In this document: piece after piece, positions 41,372-53,314 of the stretch
How the letters are laid out: each line of letters begins with the position of its first letter
Numbering within the stretch: the stretch's first letter is position 1
Assembly (NCBI GenBank): GCA_030674155.1
Contig: CM060329.1
Coordinates: forward strand, 14,501,667-14,565,666
Reading direction: 5' to 3'
Origin: Stramonita haemastoma
Taxonomy: Eukaryota; Mollusca; Gastropoda; Neogastropoda; Muricidae
Length of the DNA stretch: 64,000 nt
The notes under the pieces: generated by a model
Databases searched by the model: none
What the model was told of the DNA's origin: nothing
The model's input: only the letters and a program-made list of their open reading frames with translations
Position numbers and translations under genes: made by a program

Positions 41372-41810
41372 AGTAGTAGGCACCCATCAGTCTCGGAAGA
41401 CTATGGACTTGCATTTTAGTCTTTGGAGCGCAAAGCCTGGGTAGGTAAGTATGGAGGGCAAACTGTTACCCATGCAGCAGACCCCCCCTCTCCATGCCAC
41501 TGGAATGATCCATTGGAAAGGCAATGACCGATACGAATGGTTCCAATACCGTCACAGGAGCCACCAGAACGTTGCCATATACGCCGCCGCTGGACTCCAA
41601 CTCCCCGATTTTTCCTCAGGGATGGTGTCTAAACACAACACCTGTGTGCATGCTGGTTTTTTTTTTATTTTTTTATAATTATGTCATCCGCTCTTACCGG
41701 CACACGATGGCCTGATTTTCCTAAAGGCAGAATGGGATTTTAACGTGTTCGCAAGATGTTCTGCGTGCGTTCGCACACGGTGACTCGGTTTACAGTCTCA
41801 TTCGAATGAC
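41372..41810 (-). mobile_element. Module M, inverted copy in unit 3, with target duplication
   Basis: This is the longest M copy. On the minus strand it runs from AAGTCATTCGAATGAGACTG through GAACGCACGCAGAACATCTT, TCCGCTCTTACCGG (inverted), the M-specific part and the (ACT)n tail. TTCTGAACT (41363-41371) and TTCTGCACT (41811-41819) flank it as a 9-bp target duplication with one mismatch. This supports retroposition into the CA arm. Confidence 0.88.
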
Positions 41811-42066
41811 TTCTGCACTATAACACAAAAATAACACAGAGGATGGGTTTGCTTATGGACATGACGAGAAGGATGTCTGCTGCATGGGTAACAGCTTGTC
41901 CTCCATACTTTTTTTTTTTTTTGCTCTAAAGACCGTTTTGTTTTTCTTTTACAATAAATTACGCTGAATGGTGTTACATACTACAGTAAAATGTGTGTTG
42001 TAATAGAGTAAACAGTGTTTTGTGCGACTCCATAGTCTTCCGAGACTGATGCGTGCCTACTACTGC
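41811..42066 (+). mobile_element. Inverted A monomer plus M(+) 3' end carrying a B insert, unit 3
   Basis: The fusion matches 19140-19290. However, M is interrupted between AAAGAC (about 41934) and CGACTCC (about 42023) by about 88 bp of GT-arm sequence. That insert matches 42326-42413 almost base for base (GTTTTGTTTTTCTTTTACAA, AAATTACGCTGA, ACTACAGTAAAATGTGTGTT). The second hairpin is intact (42034-42047). Confidence 0.85.
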
Positions 42067-44811
42067 TACTAACACTACAAACACGCATTTTACTTTACGT
42101 ATTTTACTTCACTATAACACAAACATATTTGCACTATGCAATATAATATAAAGACTATAAACATGATTCACTGTACGATAACAAAAAGGCATTTTGTAAT
42201 AGCATAGTACAGTCAAATGTTATAGTACAGTAAAGGCGTTTACATAAAATATTATGTAGTTGTAAAGTATAAACCGTATTGTAATCTTATGATACTGTGA
42301 AATATGTTTGTGGTTGTTGTTGTTTGTTTTGTTTTTCTTTTACAATAAATTACGCTGATTGGTGTTACATACTACAGTAAAATGTGTGTTTTAGTAGAGT
42401 AAACAGTGTTTTGAAATGTAGTACTGTAAAATGTGTTTTGTAGTGTTTAATGTGTGTTTTGTGCTGTAAAATGTGTTGTGTCTTTCAAAGGTGTTAGTAG
42501 TTCTGATTCTGAAAATGAGGGAGTTTTGAAACATGTGTTTTGTGGTGTTCTAGTACTAAAAGGCTTTCTGTAATAGCATAGTGCAGTAAAATATGTTTTG
42601 TAGAGTGGTTGTAAGGTATGATGCGTTTTATTGTCTTAAACGGGAAAAATATGTTTTGTACAGTAAATTATTTTTTGTTGTGCTTCTAGAAAAGAGTGAA
42701 AAGAGTTTGTGTTAAAGCATATGTGATTGTCTGTAGTATGGCAAAATGTGTTTAATGGTGTAATAGTATTGTTACATTCGAGAAAATGTCTTTTTGTGCT
42801 GTTGTAGTACAGTAAAATGTGTTTTTTATATTGTTTTCATACAATACAACTATTATAAAGTACCCTGGACAGTGAAATCTGCAGTTTTGTGAAGTTGCAA
42901 TTCCAGAAATGTGGAAATTAATAGTAGTACAGCAAGATGTACGCTGCTTTAGGTGTTGGAGTCAAGACTATAGCAAATCTTACATGACAAATGCTAAACG
43001 CTCTACACAGGGTTTTGTCTGCATCTGGGATAATACATGTTGTAAAAACGAATTGTTTGGCTGCCATTCTGCACACAGATTCATTTCCTTCATTGATTGT
43101 GCGTGATTATGTAAGTGATATGTGTGCTGCAGAAAGTTATATATCTGTAGCAATGCACTATTCTTGAATAGTTCTTGGACTATATAACAAAACCTTCTGC
43201 ATCCAGATTTATTTCCCTGTTGTGCAGTTCTGATTCTGAAAATGTGGGAGTTTTGATGTAGTATAGAAAAACGTGTTTTCTGGTGTTCTAGTACTAAAAG
43301 GCTTTCTGTAACAGCACAGTGTAGTAAAATGTGTTTTGTTGAGTGGTTGTAAAGTATGATAATGCGTTTTGATTTTTAAACGGTAAAATATGTTTTGTAC
43401 AGTAAATGATGTTTTATCGTAATTCCTAGTACAGTGAACTGAGTTTGTGTTATAGCATAGTAAATTGTGTGTTTGTAGTATAGCAAAATGTGTTTTATGG
43501 TGTTATAGTAGAGAATATGTCTTTTTGGATTGTTACATTCCAGAAAACACTGTTGTAATAGCATAGTACAGTAAAATGTTGTAGTTACAGTACAAGTCTT
43601 TGTAATATCATAGTACAGTAAAATGTGTTTCCTTATGTATTTGTTTTGTAATATTATAATACGGTAAAACATGTTTTTTACAATGAATTACGCTGAATTA
43701 CGCTGAATGGTGTGACACAGTACAGTAAAATGTGCTTGTGTTTTAGTATAGTGAACACGGTTTTGTAGTACATAGTGCAATGTGCCTGTGCAATGTGCCT
43801 GTGCTATAGTGTTGTAAAATACGTATAGTAAAATATGTGTTTATATACTACAAAAAAACGCATATCTTTACAGTACAGTATGCAATCGCTGTTTTGATCT
43901 GTTTTAGTGGACTAAATGTAAGAGTTTTGGAGCTATGTTTTAAGAAATGTGTGTGCTTTGGTTGAAAATGTGTTTGTAGTACAGAAAATGTTTGTAGTGT
44001 TACAGTAAAGTAGAATGTCTTTTGTATGTGTAAATACAATATGGTATAGGACAGAGAAACGTGTTTTGTATTGTTATAAGTCAGGAAAATGTGGGCATTT
44101 GTTATAGTGCTGCATAATGGTATCATAATAGAGTAAAAATGTGTTTCGTTGTATTGTAAAATGTAAAATGTGTTAACTGTGTTATGTGGATATATAGTGC
44201 AATAGTTATGTTTTATGGTGTTCTATCTTACAGTAGAATGTGCTCTACAGTGTAGTAAAAATACGTGTAGTAAAATACGTGTTGGTAGTGTTACATTATA
44301 ATAAACAGAGAGAAATGTGTGTTTTGTGCAGTTATGGTACTTTTATTGTAACCTAAAGTACAGTGCAATGTGCCTGTGCTATAGTGTTGTAAAATACGTA
44401 TAGTAAAATATGTGTTTATAGTGTTACAGTATTATAAATGTGTGTTCTGTAGTGTTATGAGTGTGAAATGTGTTTTGTGCAGTTATAATTCTGTATTTGT
44501 GAGTCTGTTTTTTTTCTTTTCTTTCTTTCTTTCTTTTTTTTTTTTATAGCGCAGCAAAATTTAGGATTTGAGGTGTACAGAAATTGTTTTGTAATCTGTA
44601 ATCTGTAAATTTCTATATAGTGCTGCGCTTTTTCTTTTCCTTCTTTTTTCAGTGTCATTGTAACTGAAAATTCGTTTTGTAGTGTTATAACTCGGTAAAA
44701 AAAAAATTGGGGGGAAGTTTTACAGTAAATTGTATTTTATGCTGTTAAAGTATAGTAAAATGTGTTTTTTTCTAAAAGAGTTTTGCTGGTGCAATGAAAA
44801 ATCCAAATCAC
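42067..44811 (+). repeat. Family B GT arm (GT2), unit 3, full length
   Basis: Same order as 19291-21940, ending in the standard exit (TTTTGCTGGTGCAATGAAAA, CCTCATTGAGTCAAACC). A short local duplication of GCAATGTGCCTGT lies near 43780-43800. Confidence 0.9.
42866..43225 (+). other. Conserved non-repetitive segment inside GT2, copy 2
   Basis: Close copy of 20105-20460, with scattered substitutions and small indels that break every reading frame shared with copy 1. Confidence 0.75.
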
Positions 44812-47800
44812 TTTTTCCTCATTGAGTCAAACCTCCAACCTACTATATTTTGGTCAGGTCCAAAAATCAACCCACCTTTTTCCTGAGCAGGTCCAAAATC
44901 AATCCCACCATTTCCTGGTCAGGTCCAAAATTTGATCCACCTTCTCCTGGTCAGGTCCAAAATCCAACCCACCATTTCCTGGTCAGGTCCAAAATCCAAC
45001 CCACCATTCCCTGGCCAGTTCCAAAATCTGATCCACCTATTACTTGTCAGGTCCAAAATCAAACCCACCAATTCCTGGTCAGGTCAAAAATCTGATCCAC
45101 ATTTTCCTGGATGGGTTAAAAATCCAATCCACCTTTTCATGGTCAGGTCCAAAATTCAGTATACGCACCTTTTCTCATTGTTTAAAATCAACCTTTTATT
45201 GGTTGGGCAAAATGCAACCCACCTCTTCGTACTTTTGTCTCAAATCTAACCCACTATTGTTTGATCAGGTCCAAATCCAACCTCATTTTCTGTTTGTAGT
45301 GCAGACCCACATATTCCTGGTCAGGTCAAAAATCAACCCACATTTTCCTGGTCAGGTCCAAAATCTGATCCACCTCTTTTTTTGGTCAGGTCCAAAATGC
45401 AACCCACCATTTCCTGGTCAGCCCCAAAATCTGATCCACCTTTTCCTGGTCAGTTGCAAAATCCAACCCACTATTTCCTGGTCAGGTGCAAAATCCAATC
45501 CACCAGTCCATGGTCAGGTCCAAAATCTGACCCACCTTTTCCTGAGCAGGTCCAAAATCTGACACACCATTTCCTGGTCATGTACAAAATCTGACCAACC
45601 TAAAAATCCAACCCACCATTTCGTGGTCACATCCAAAATCGGATCCACCTTTTCCTGGTCTGGTCCAAACTCCAACTCCCATTTTCTGGTCAGGTGCAAA
45701 ATGTGATCCATATTTTCCTGGTCAGGTGCAAAATCCAACCCAACATTTCCTTGTCAGGTCCAAAATCCATCTCTCCATTCCATGGTCAGGTTTAAAATCT
45801 GATCCACCTGTTTCTGGTTAGGTCGATCAGGTTAAAAAATCATATTGGTCAAGTTCAAAATCAAACCCATTTCCTGGTCAGGTCTAAAATCTGATCTACC
45901 TTTCCATGGTGAGGTCCAAAATCCAATCCACCATTTCCTGGTCAGGTCCAAAATCCAACCCATAATTTCCTGGCCAGGTCCAAAATCTGATCAACCTATT
46001 ACTGACCATGTCCAAAATCCAACCCACCTTTTCCTGGTCAGGTCCAAAATCTGTTCCACCTTTTGCTGGTCAGGTCTAAAATCAAACCCTCCATTTCCTG
46101 GGAAAGTCCAAAATAGTTACCCACCATTTCTTGCTCAGGTCCAAAATCTGATCTACCTTTTCCTGGTCAAGTCCAAAATCCAACCCACCATTTCCTCGTC
46201 AGGTCAAAAATCTGATTGATCATTTCCTAGATGTGTCAAAAATCCAATCCAGGTTTTCCTGGTCAGGTCCAAAATTCAGTGAACACATCTTTTCTCATCG
46301 TCTTAAATCCACCTTTTATTGCTTGGGTTCAAAGTCCAAGCCACCTTTTCCTTATCCGTCCAAAACGAATCCAACCTCATTTTGTGTTTGTAGTACTGGT
46401 CAGGTCCAAAATCCAACCCATATTTACTGGTCAGGTCCAAAATCTGATCCACCTTTTCCTGGACGGGTCAAAAATCCGATCAACCTTTTCCTGGTAAGGT
46501 CTAAAATTGAGTCTACCCACCTTTTCTCATCGTATTAAGTCCTTCCTTTTTTGGTTTGGTTAAAATTGAACCCATCTTTTCCTTATTGTATCGAAAATGC
46601 TAGCCACCTCTTCATAGTTTATCTCAAATCTAACCCACTATTTACTGCTCAGGTTCAAATTGAACCTCATTTTGTGTTTGTAGTACTGGTCAGGTCTAAA
46701 ATCTGATCCAGCTTTTCCAGATCATGTCCATAATCCAACCCACTATTTCCTTGTCAGATCCAAAACCTAACTTACCATTCCATGGTCATGTTCAAAATCT
46801 GATCCACCTATTCCTGGTCAGGTCCAACATGTCCAACATCCAACCCATCCTTTCCTGGTCAGGTCTGAAATGTGATCCACCATTTCCTGGTCAGGTCCAA
46901 AATCCAACCCACAATATCCTGGTCAGGTTCAAAATCTGCTCCACCTCATACTGGTCATGTCCAAAATCCAACCCACACTTTTCTGGTCAGGTCCAAAATC
47001 TGATCAACCTTTTCCTGGTCAGGTCAAAAATCTGATCCAACTTTTCATGGACGGGTCCAAAATCCAATCCACCTTTTCCTGGTCAGGTCCAAAAATCAGT
47101 CTACCGACCTTTTTTCATCGTCTAAAGTGCGCCTTATATTGATTGGGTTAAAAATCCTACCCACCTTTCCCTTATCCTGTCCAAAATGCAACCCACCTCT
47201 TCATACTTTTGCCTCAAATCTAACCTACTTTTTTCTGGTCAGGTCCAAATCCAACCTCATTTTGTGTTTTTATAGTACAGACCCATGTATTCCTGGTCAG
47301 GTCCAAAATCCAACCCACCTTTTCCTGGTCAAGTCCAAATTCTGATTCACTTTTACTGGTCAGGTCCAAAATCCAACCCACATGTCCGGTCAGGTAAAAA
47401 ATCCATCCTTCCATTTCCTGGTCAGGTACAAAATCTGATCAGTATTTGCCTGGTCAGGTCCTAAATCAAACCCACAGTTTTTTGGTCAAGTCCAAAATGC
47501 AAGCCATTTCCTGGTGAGGTGCAAAATCTGATCCACATTTAATGGTCAAGTCCAACAGGTCCAAAAATCAACCCACCATTTCCTGGTCAGGTCCAATATC
47601 TGATCCATATTTTCCTAGTCAGGTCCAAAATCCAACCCATCATTTCCTCGTCAGATCCAAAATCCAACCCACAATTCCCTAGTCAGATCCAAAATCTGAT
47701 CCACCTTTTACTGGTCAGGTCAAATATCCAACCTACCTTTACCTGGTCAGGTCCAAAATCTGATCGACCTTTTCCTGGTCAGGTCAAATATCCAACCCAC

Positions 47801-49614
47801 GATTTCCTGGTTAGGTCCAAAATTCACCCTACCATTTTCTGGTGAGGTAAATAATCTGATCCACATTTTCCTAGTCCGGTCCAAAATCAAACCCACCATT
47901 TCCTGGTCAAGTCCAAAATGCAACCCACCATTTCCTGATCAAGTCCAGAATCTGATCTATATTTTCTTGGTCAGGTCCAAAATCCAAACCACCATTTCCT
48001 GGTCAGGTCCAAAATCCAACCCACCATTCCCTTGTCAGGTCCAAAATCTGATCCATCTATTCCTGGTCATGTCCAAAATCCAACCCAATATTTTCTGGTC
48101 AGATCAAAAATCAGATCCACCTTTTCCTGGTCAGGTCCAAAATTCAACCTACCATCTCTTTCTCAGGTTGAAAATCTGATTCACCTTTTCCTGGACGGGT
48201 CCAAAATGCAATCCTCCTTTTCCTGGTCAGGTTCAAAGTCTAGTCTACCCACCTTTTCTCATCATCTAAAATCCAACTTTTATAAGTTGGGTTAAAAATC
48301 CAACCCACATTTTCCTTATCCTGTCCAAAATGCAACCCACCTATTTCTACTTTTGTCTCAAATCTAACCCACTATTTTCTGGTCAGGTCCAAAATCCAAC
48401 CCACCATTCCCTTGTCAGGTCCAAAATCTGATCATCTATTCCTGGTCATGTCCAAAATCCAACCCAATAATTTCTGGTCAGATCAAAAATCAGATCCACC
48501 TTTTCCTGGTCAGGTCCAAAATTCAACCTACCATCTCTTTCTCAGGTTGAAAATCTGATTCACCTTTTCCTGGACAAGTCCAAAATGCAATCCTCCTTTT
48601 CCTGGTCAGGTTCAAAGTCTAGTCTACCCACCTTTTCTCATCATCTAAAATCCAACTTTTATAAGTTGGGTTAAAAATCCAACCCACATTTTCCTTATCC
48701 TGTCCAAAATGCAACCCACCTATTTCTACTTTTGTCTCAAATCTAACCCACTATTTTCTGGTCAGGTCCAAATCCAACCTTTCTTTTGGTGTTTGTAGTA
48801 CAGGCCAACCTATTCTTGGTCAGGTCTGACAGCCAATCCAATATTTCCTGGTAAAGTCTACAATGCAACCCACCATTTCCTGATTAGGTCCAAAATCTGA
48901 ACCACCTATTCTTGGTCAGGTCCAAAATCCAACCCCCCATTTCGTGGTGATGTCCAAAATGTGATCCACATTTTCCTGGTCATGTCCACAATCCAACCCA
49001 ACATTTCTTGGTCAGGTCCAAGATCTGATCCACCTTTTCCTGGTCGGGTCCGAAATCCAATCTTCCTTTCCCTGGTCAGGTCCAAAAATCAGTCTACCCT
49101 ACTTTTCTCATTGTCTAAAATCCACCTTTTATTGATTGAGTTAAAAATCCAACCCACTTTTTCCTTATCCCATCCAAAATGCAACCCACTGCTTCATACT
49201 TTTGTCTCAAATCTAACCCACTATTTCTGGTCAGGTTGAAATCCAATCTCATTTTGTGTTTGCAGTACAGATCCACATATTCCTGGTCAAGTCCAAAATC
49301 TAACTCACGTTTTCCTGGTCAGGTCCAAAATCTGATCCACCTTTTCCTGGTCAGGTGCAAAAACCAACACACCATTTCCTGGTAATGTCCAAAATCCAAC
49401 CCACCATTTCCTGGTCAGGTCCAAAATCTGATCCACCCTTTCCTGGTCAGGTCCAAAATCCATCCTGCCATTTCCTGGTCAGGTCTAAAATCTAATCAGT
49501 ATTTTCCGGGTCAGGTCCAAAATCAAACCCTTCACTTCCTTGTCAGGTCCAGAATCCAACCCACTATTCCATGCTCAGGTTCAAAATCTGATCCACCTAT
49601 TCCTGGTCAGGTCC
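44812..49614 (+). repeat. Family A array, block 6a
   Basis: Landmarks lie at about 45110-45305, 46240-46400, 46480-46690, 47050-47280, 48190-48390, 48565-48800 and 49040-49275. It ends at TCCTGGTCAGGTCC, the target of a LINE insertion. Confidence 0.94.
48001..48759 (+). repeat. 380-bp direct tandem duplication within family A
   Basis: The stretch 48001-48380 is followed head to tail by 48381-48759. I count about four differences: a missing C in ATCCATC, AATATTTTC to AATAATTTC, and GACGGG to GACAAG. At about 99% identity it is far younger than the general monomer divergence. The unit includes most of one landmark. Confidence 0.92.
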
Positions 49615-50532
49615 TCACTCACTCACTCACTCAGTCAGTCCCATGTCCCAAAGGACGTAGGGGGGACATGAGAGAAGACGCAACGGAGATCTTTTTCCAT
49701 GCTTCACGATCCTGTGTGGCTAGTAGGAGGCGTTGCAGGGGTTGGGCAGTCCAGTCTTTGATGTTGTCAACCCATGATTTCTTTTGGCGGCCTCTTCTTC
49801 TTTTGCCCTCGACTGTTCCTTGCAAGATGGTTTTTGCTAGGGTGTTGTGTCTTGTGGTGTGACCAAACCACATCAGCTTTCTCCTCTTTATGGTGGAGAG
49901 CAAAGGCTCTTGGGGGCCCACACGCTTTTTGATTTCCTCTTTCACATAGTTATTGGTCTTGTGTTCTTTGTATGATATTTTGAGGAGTCTTCTGTGGCAC
50001 TTGTTCTCGAATGCTTGGATTCTTCTCTCTAACTCTGCTGTCAGAGTCCATGATTCACAGCCATATAGGAGGATAGATATTACGAGGGATTTGTAGAGGT
50101 GGTATTTGGTGCAGAAGCTGATGTTGTTGCTTCTGATGATCCTCTGGAGTCTGACTAGAGCAGATGTTGCTGTTGCAATGCGAGCTTTCACCTCATTGTT
50201 TGATGTGCCATCTTTTGTTAGGATGGAGCCTAAGTATTTGAATTGGCTCACCTCTTCCAATATTTCTCCATTCATCTTTATTTCCGTGCTGTCATTACTC
50301 GCGCTGTTGACCATGATCTTCGATTTCTCTGTACTGACCTCCATGCCGTATGCGCTCGCTTGGTCTGTTAGACTGTCTGTGAGGATTTGCAGTTCTTGTT
50401 TGCTGCTGCCCATGAGGTCAATGTCATCTGCAAATCTGAGGTTGCAAAGGGGTCTTCCACCAATGGAGATGGAAGTGTGGTGGTTTTGCAGTGTCTCTGT
50501 CATGATGTTTTCGAGGAAGAGGTTGAAGAGTA
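49615..50532 (-). pseudogene. 5'-truncated RTE-like LINE, minus strand
   Basis: The minus strand is open from 50653 to 49631, 340 codons. The first ~38 codons are family A sequence read in frame; the LINE part starts at PVLFNLFLENIMTETL. It holds the FADDIDLMGSS catalytic loop, FKYLGSILTKDGTSNN, SLVISILLYGCESWTLTAE, NNYVKEEIKKRVGPQEP and GRQKKSWVDNIKDWT, and ends shortly after SSLMSPLRPLG. The 3' tail is GAGT repeated about five times (inverted at 49615-49633). CAGGTCC flanks both sides (49608-49614, 50533-50539), but that heptamer is part of most A monomers. Motifs A and the endonuclease are missing, so it is dead on arrival although its remaining frame is intact. Confidence 0.92.
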
Positions 50533-51847
50533 CAGGTCCAAGAGGTCTAAAAATCAACCCACCATTTCCTGGTGAGGTCCAAAATCTGATCCACCTTTTC
50601 CTGGTCAGGTCCCAAATCTGATCCATCTTTTTCTGATCTCGTCCAAAATCCAATCCACCATTTTCTGGTCAGGTCCATAATCTGATCCACCTTTTCATGG
50701 ACTGGTCAAAAATCCAATCCACCTTTACCTATTTAGTTCCAAAATTTAGTGTACACGCCTTTTCACATCGTCTAAAATCAACCTTTTATTAGTTGGTTTA
50801 AAAATCCAACCCATCTTTTCCTAATCCTGTCCAAAATGCAACCCACCTCTTTGTAGATTTGTCTCAAATCTAACCCACTATTTCTTGGTCAGGTCCAAAT
50901 CCAACCTGATTTTGTGTTTGTAGTAGAGAACCACCTATTTCTGGTCAGGTCCAAAATCCAACCCACCATTTTCTGGTCAGGTCCAAAATCAAAACTACCA
51001 TTTCCTGGTCAGGTCCAAAATCCAATCCAAAAGTTCCTGCTCCAGTCCAAAATGCAACCCATCATTTCCTGATCAAGTTCAAAATCTGATCCATATTTTC
51101 ATGGTCAGGTCAAAAATCCAAACCACCGTTTTCTGATCAGGTCCAAAATCCAACCCACCTTTCCCTGCTCAGCTCTAAAATCTGATCCACCTATTCCTGG
51201 TCAGGTCCAAATTCCAAACCACTATTTCCTGGTCATATAAAAAATCTCATCCACTTTTTCCTGGTCCAGTTCAATATCAAACCCACCATTTCTTGGTCTG
51301 GTCTAAAATCTGATCCACCTTTTCCTGGATGGGTCCAAAATCTAATCGTCCTTTTCTGGTCAGTTCCAAAGTTCAGTCTACCCACCTTTTCTCATCATGT
51401 AAAATCCACCTTTTACTAGTTGGTTTAAAAATCCAGCCCACCTTTTCCTTATCCTGTCCAAAATGCAACCCACCTCTTTGTAGTTTTGTCTCGAATCTAA
51501 CCCAGTATTTTCTGGTCATGTCCAAATCCAACCTCATTTTGTGTTTGTAGTACAGACCCATCTGTTCCTCATCAGGTCCAAAGGCCAACCCAACATTCCC
51601 TGGTGAAGTCTAAAATGGAACCCACCATTTCCTGATCAAATCCAAAATCTGTTCCCTATTTTCCTGGTCAGGTCCAAAATCAAACTCACCATTTCGTGGT
51701 TAGATCCAAAATCTGATCCACCTGTTTCTGATCAGGTCCAAAATTAAAATAACTATTTCTTGGTTAGGTACAAACTGTGATCAACTTTTTTCTTGGACGG
51801 GTCCAAAATCCAATCCATTTTTTCTTGGTCAGGTCCAAAGTTCAGTC
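50533..51847 (+). repeat. Family A array, block 6b
   Basis: Landmarks lie at about 50690-50930 and 51320-51565. The first monomer after the LINE is the doubled-AGGTCC type. The block ends at GTTCAGTC inside a landmark. Confidence 0.93.
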
Positions 51848-51960
51848 ACATGGTAAAATATTATTTTTGTGAAATTTTACAATAAACTCTTTTATGATGT
51901 GAAAAAACAGTAAAACGTGTTTGTTTTTAAAACAGTTTTGCTGGTGCAATGAAAAATCCA
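51848..51960 (+). repeat. Remnant of a family B GT arm with B-to-A exit
   Basis: Only the last ~110 bp of a GT arm remain (ACATGGTAAAATATT, TTTTGTGAAATTTTACA, AAAACAGTTTTGCTGGTGCA), joined directly to A on the left. The exit sequence into A is intact. It marks a former unit boundary that has lost M and nearly all of B. Confidence 0.88.
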
Positions 51961-53113
51961 AATCACTTTTTCCTCATTGAGTCAAACCTCCAACCGACTA
52001 TATTTTGGTCAGGTCCAAAATCCAACCCACCCAGTCCTGGTCAGGTCCAAAATCCAACCCACCATTTCCTCGTCCGGTCCAAAATCTGATCCACCTTTCC
52101 CTGGTCAGGTCCAAAATCAAACCCAGCATTTCATGGTCAGGTCCAAAATCTAACCTACCATTCCTTGGTCAGGTCCAAAATCTGATCCACATATTACTGG
52201 TCAGATCCAAACTCTAACCCACCACATTCTGGTCAGGTCTAAAATCTGATCCACCTTTTCATGGTCAGTTCCAAAATCAAACCCACCTGGTCAGGCCCAA
52301 AATCTGATCCACCTTTTACTGGACGGGTCCAAAATCCAATCAACCTTTTCATGGTCAAGTCCAAAATTCAGTCTACCCACCTTTTCTCATCGTCTAAAAT
52401 CCACCTTTTATTTGTTGGGTGAAAAGTCCAACCCACCTTTTCCAGATCCTGTCCAAAATGCAACCCACCTCTTTGTACTTTTTTTTCTCAAAGCTTACCA
52501 ACTATTCTATGGTCGAATACAAATCTAACCTGATTTTGTGTTTTTAGTACAGACCAACCTAATCCTGGTCAGGTCCAAAATCCAACCCACCTTTTCATAG
52601 TCAGGTCCAAAATCTGATCCACCTTTTACTGGTCAGGTCCAAAATCAATCCAACCATTTCCTGGTCAAGTCCAAAATGCTACCCACCATTTCCTGGTCAG
52701 GTCCAAAATCTGATCCCTCTTTTTCTTGTCAGGTCAAAAATCCATCACACCATTTCCTGGTCAAGTCAAAAATTTGATCCACCTTCCTTATCAAGTCCAA
52801 AATCAGTTCCACCTTTTCCTGATCAGGTCCAAAAGACAACCCACCATTTCCTGGTCAGGTCCAAAATCTGATCCCCGTTTTCCTGGTTAGGTCATTTCCT
52901 GATCTGGTCCAGCATCAAACCCACCCTTTCCTTGTCAGGTCCAAAATCTGATCTACCTTTTCCTGTTCAGGTCCACAATCCAACCCATCAATTCCTTGTC
53001 AGGTCAAAAATCTAATCCACCTTTTCCTGGATGGGTCCTAAATCCAATCCACTTTTTCCTGGTCAGGTCCAAAATTCAGTCTACCCACCTTTTGTCATCA
53101 TCTAAATTGCAGC
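51961..53113 (+). repeat. Family A array, block 6c
   Basis: One complete landmark lies at about 52310-52555. A second, begun at 53030, is cut at AAATTGCAGC (53104-53113) by a LINE end. Confidence 0.94.
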
Positions 53114-53314
53114 CTACAAGGAACGCTAGAAGGTGGCAGACGCCGAGGCAGACAAACCAAAAGCTGGATGGATAACATCAAGGAGTGGACCCACCTGGAC
53201 AGTCAAACACTCATTCGGAAGGCGGAGGACATGGCTGGCTGGCGACGGCTGGCTGCAGAATTGTCTCTCATGTCTCCTCCACGACCACCCCAGTCATGAG
53301 AAAAGAAGAAGAAG
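53114..53314 (+). pseudogene. 201-bp LINE 3' end with perfect 10-bp target duplication
   Basis: The plus strand encodes the ORF end TLEGGRRRGRQTKSWMDNIK, then EWTHLDSQTLIRKAEDMAGW and LSLMSPPRPPQS, followed by a stop and a (GAA)n tail. AAATTGCAGC flanks it at 53104-53113 and 53315-53324. Removing the insert and one copy rebuilds the landmark CATCATCTAAATTGCAGCTT, then TTCTTGGTTGGGTT. It is a different subfamily from the copies at 29126 and 49615 and is severely 5'-truncated. Confidence 0.95.
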
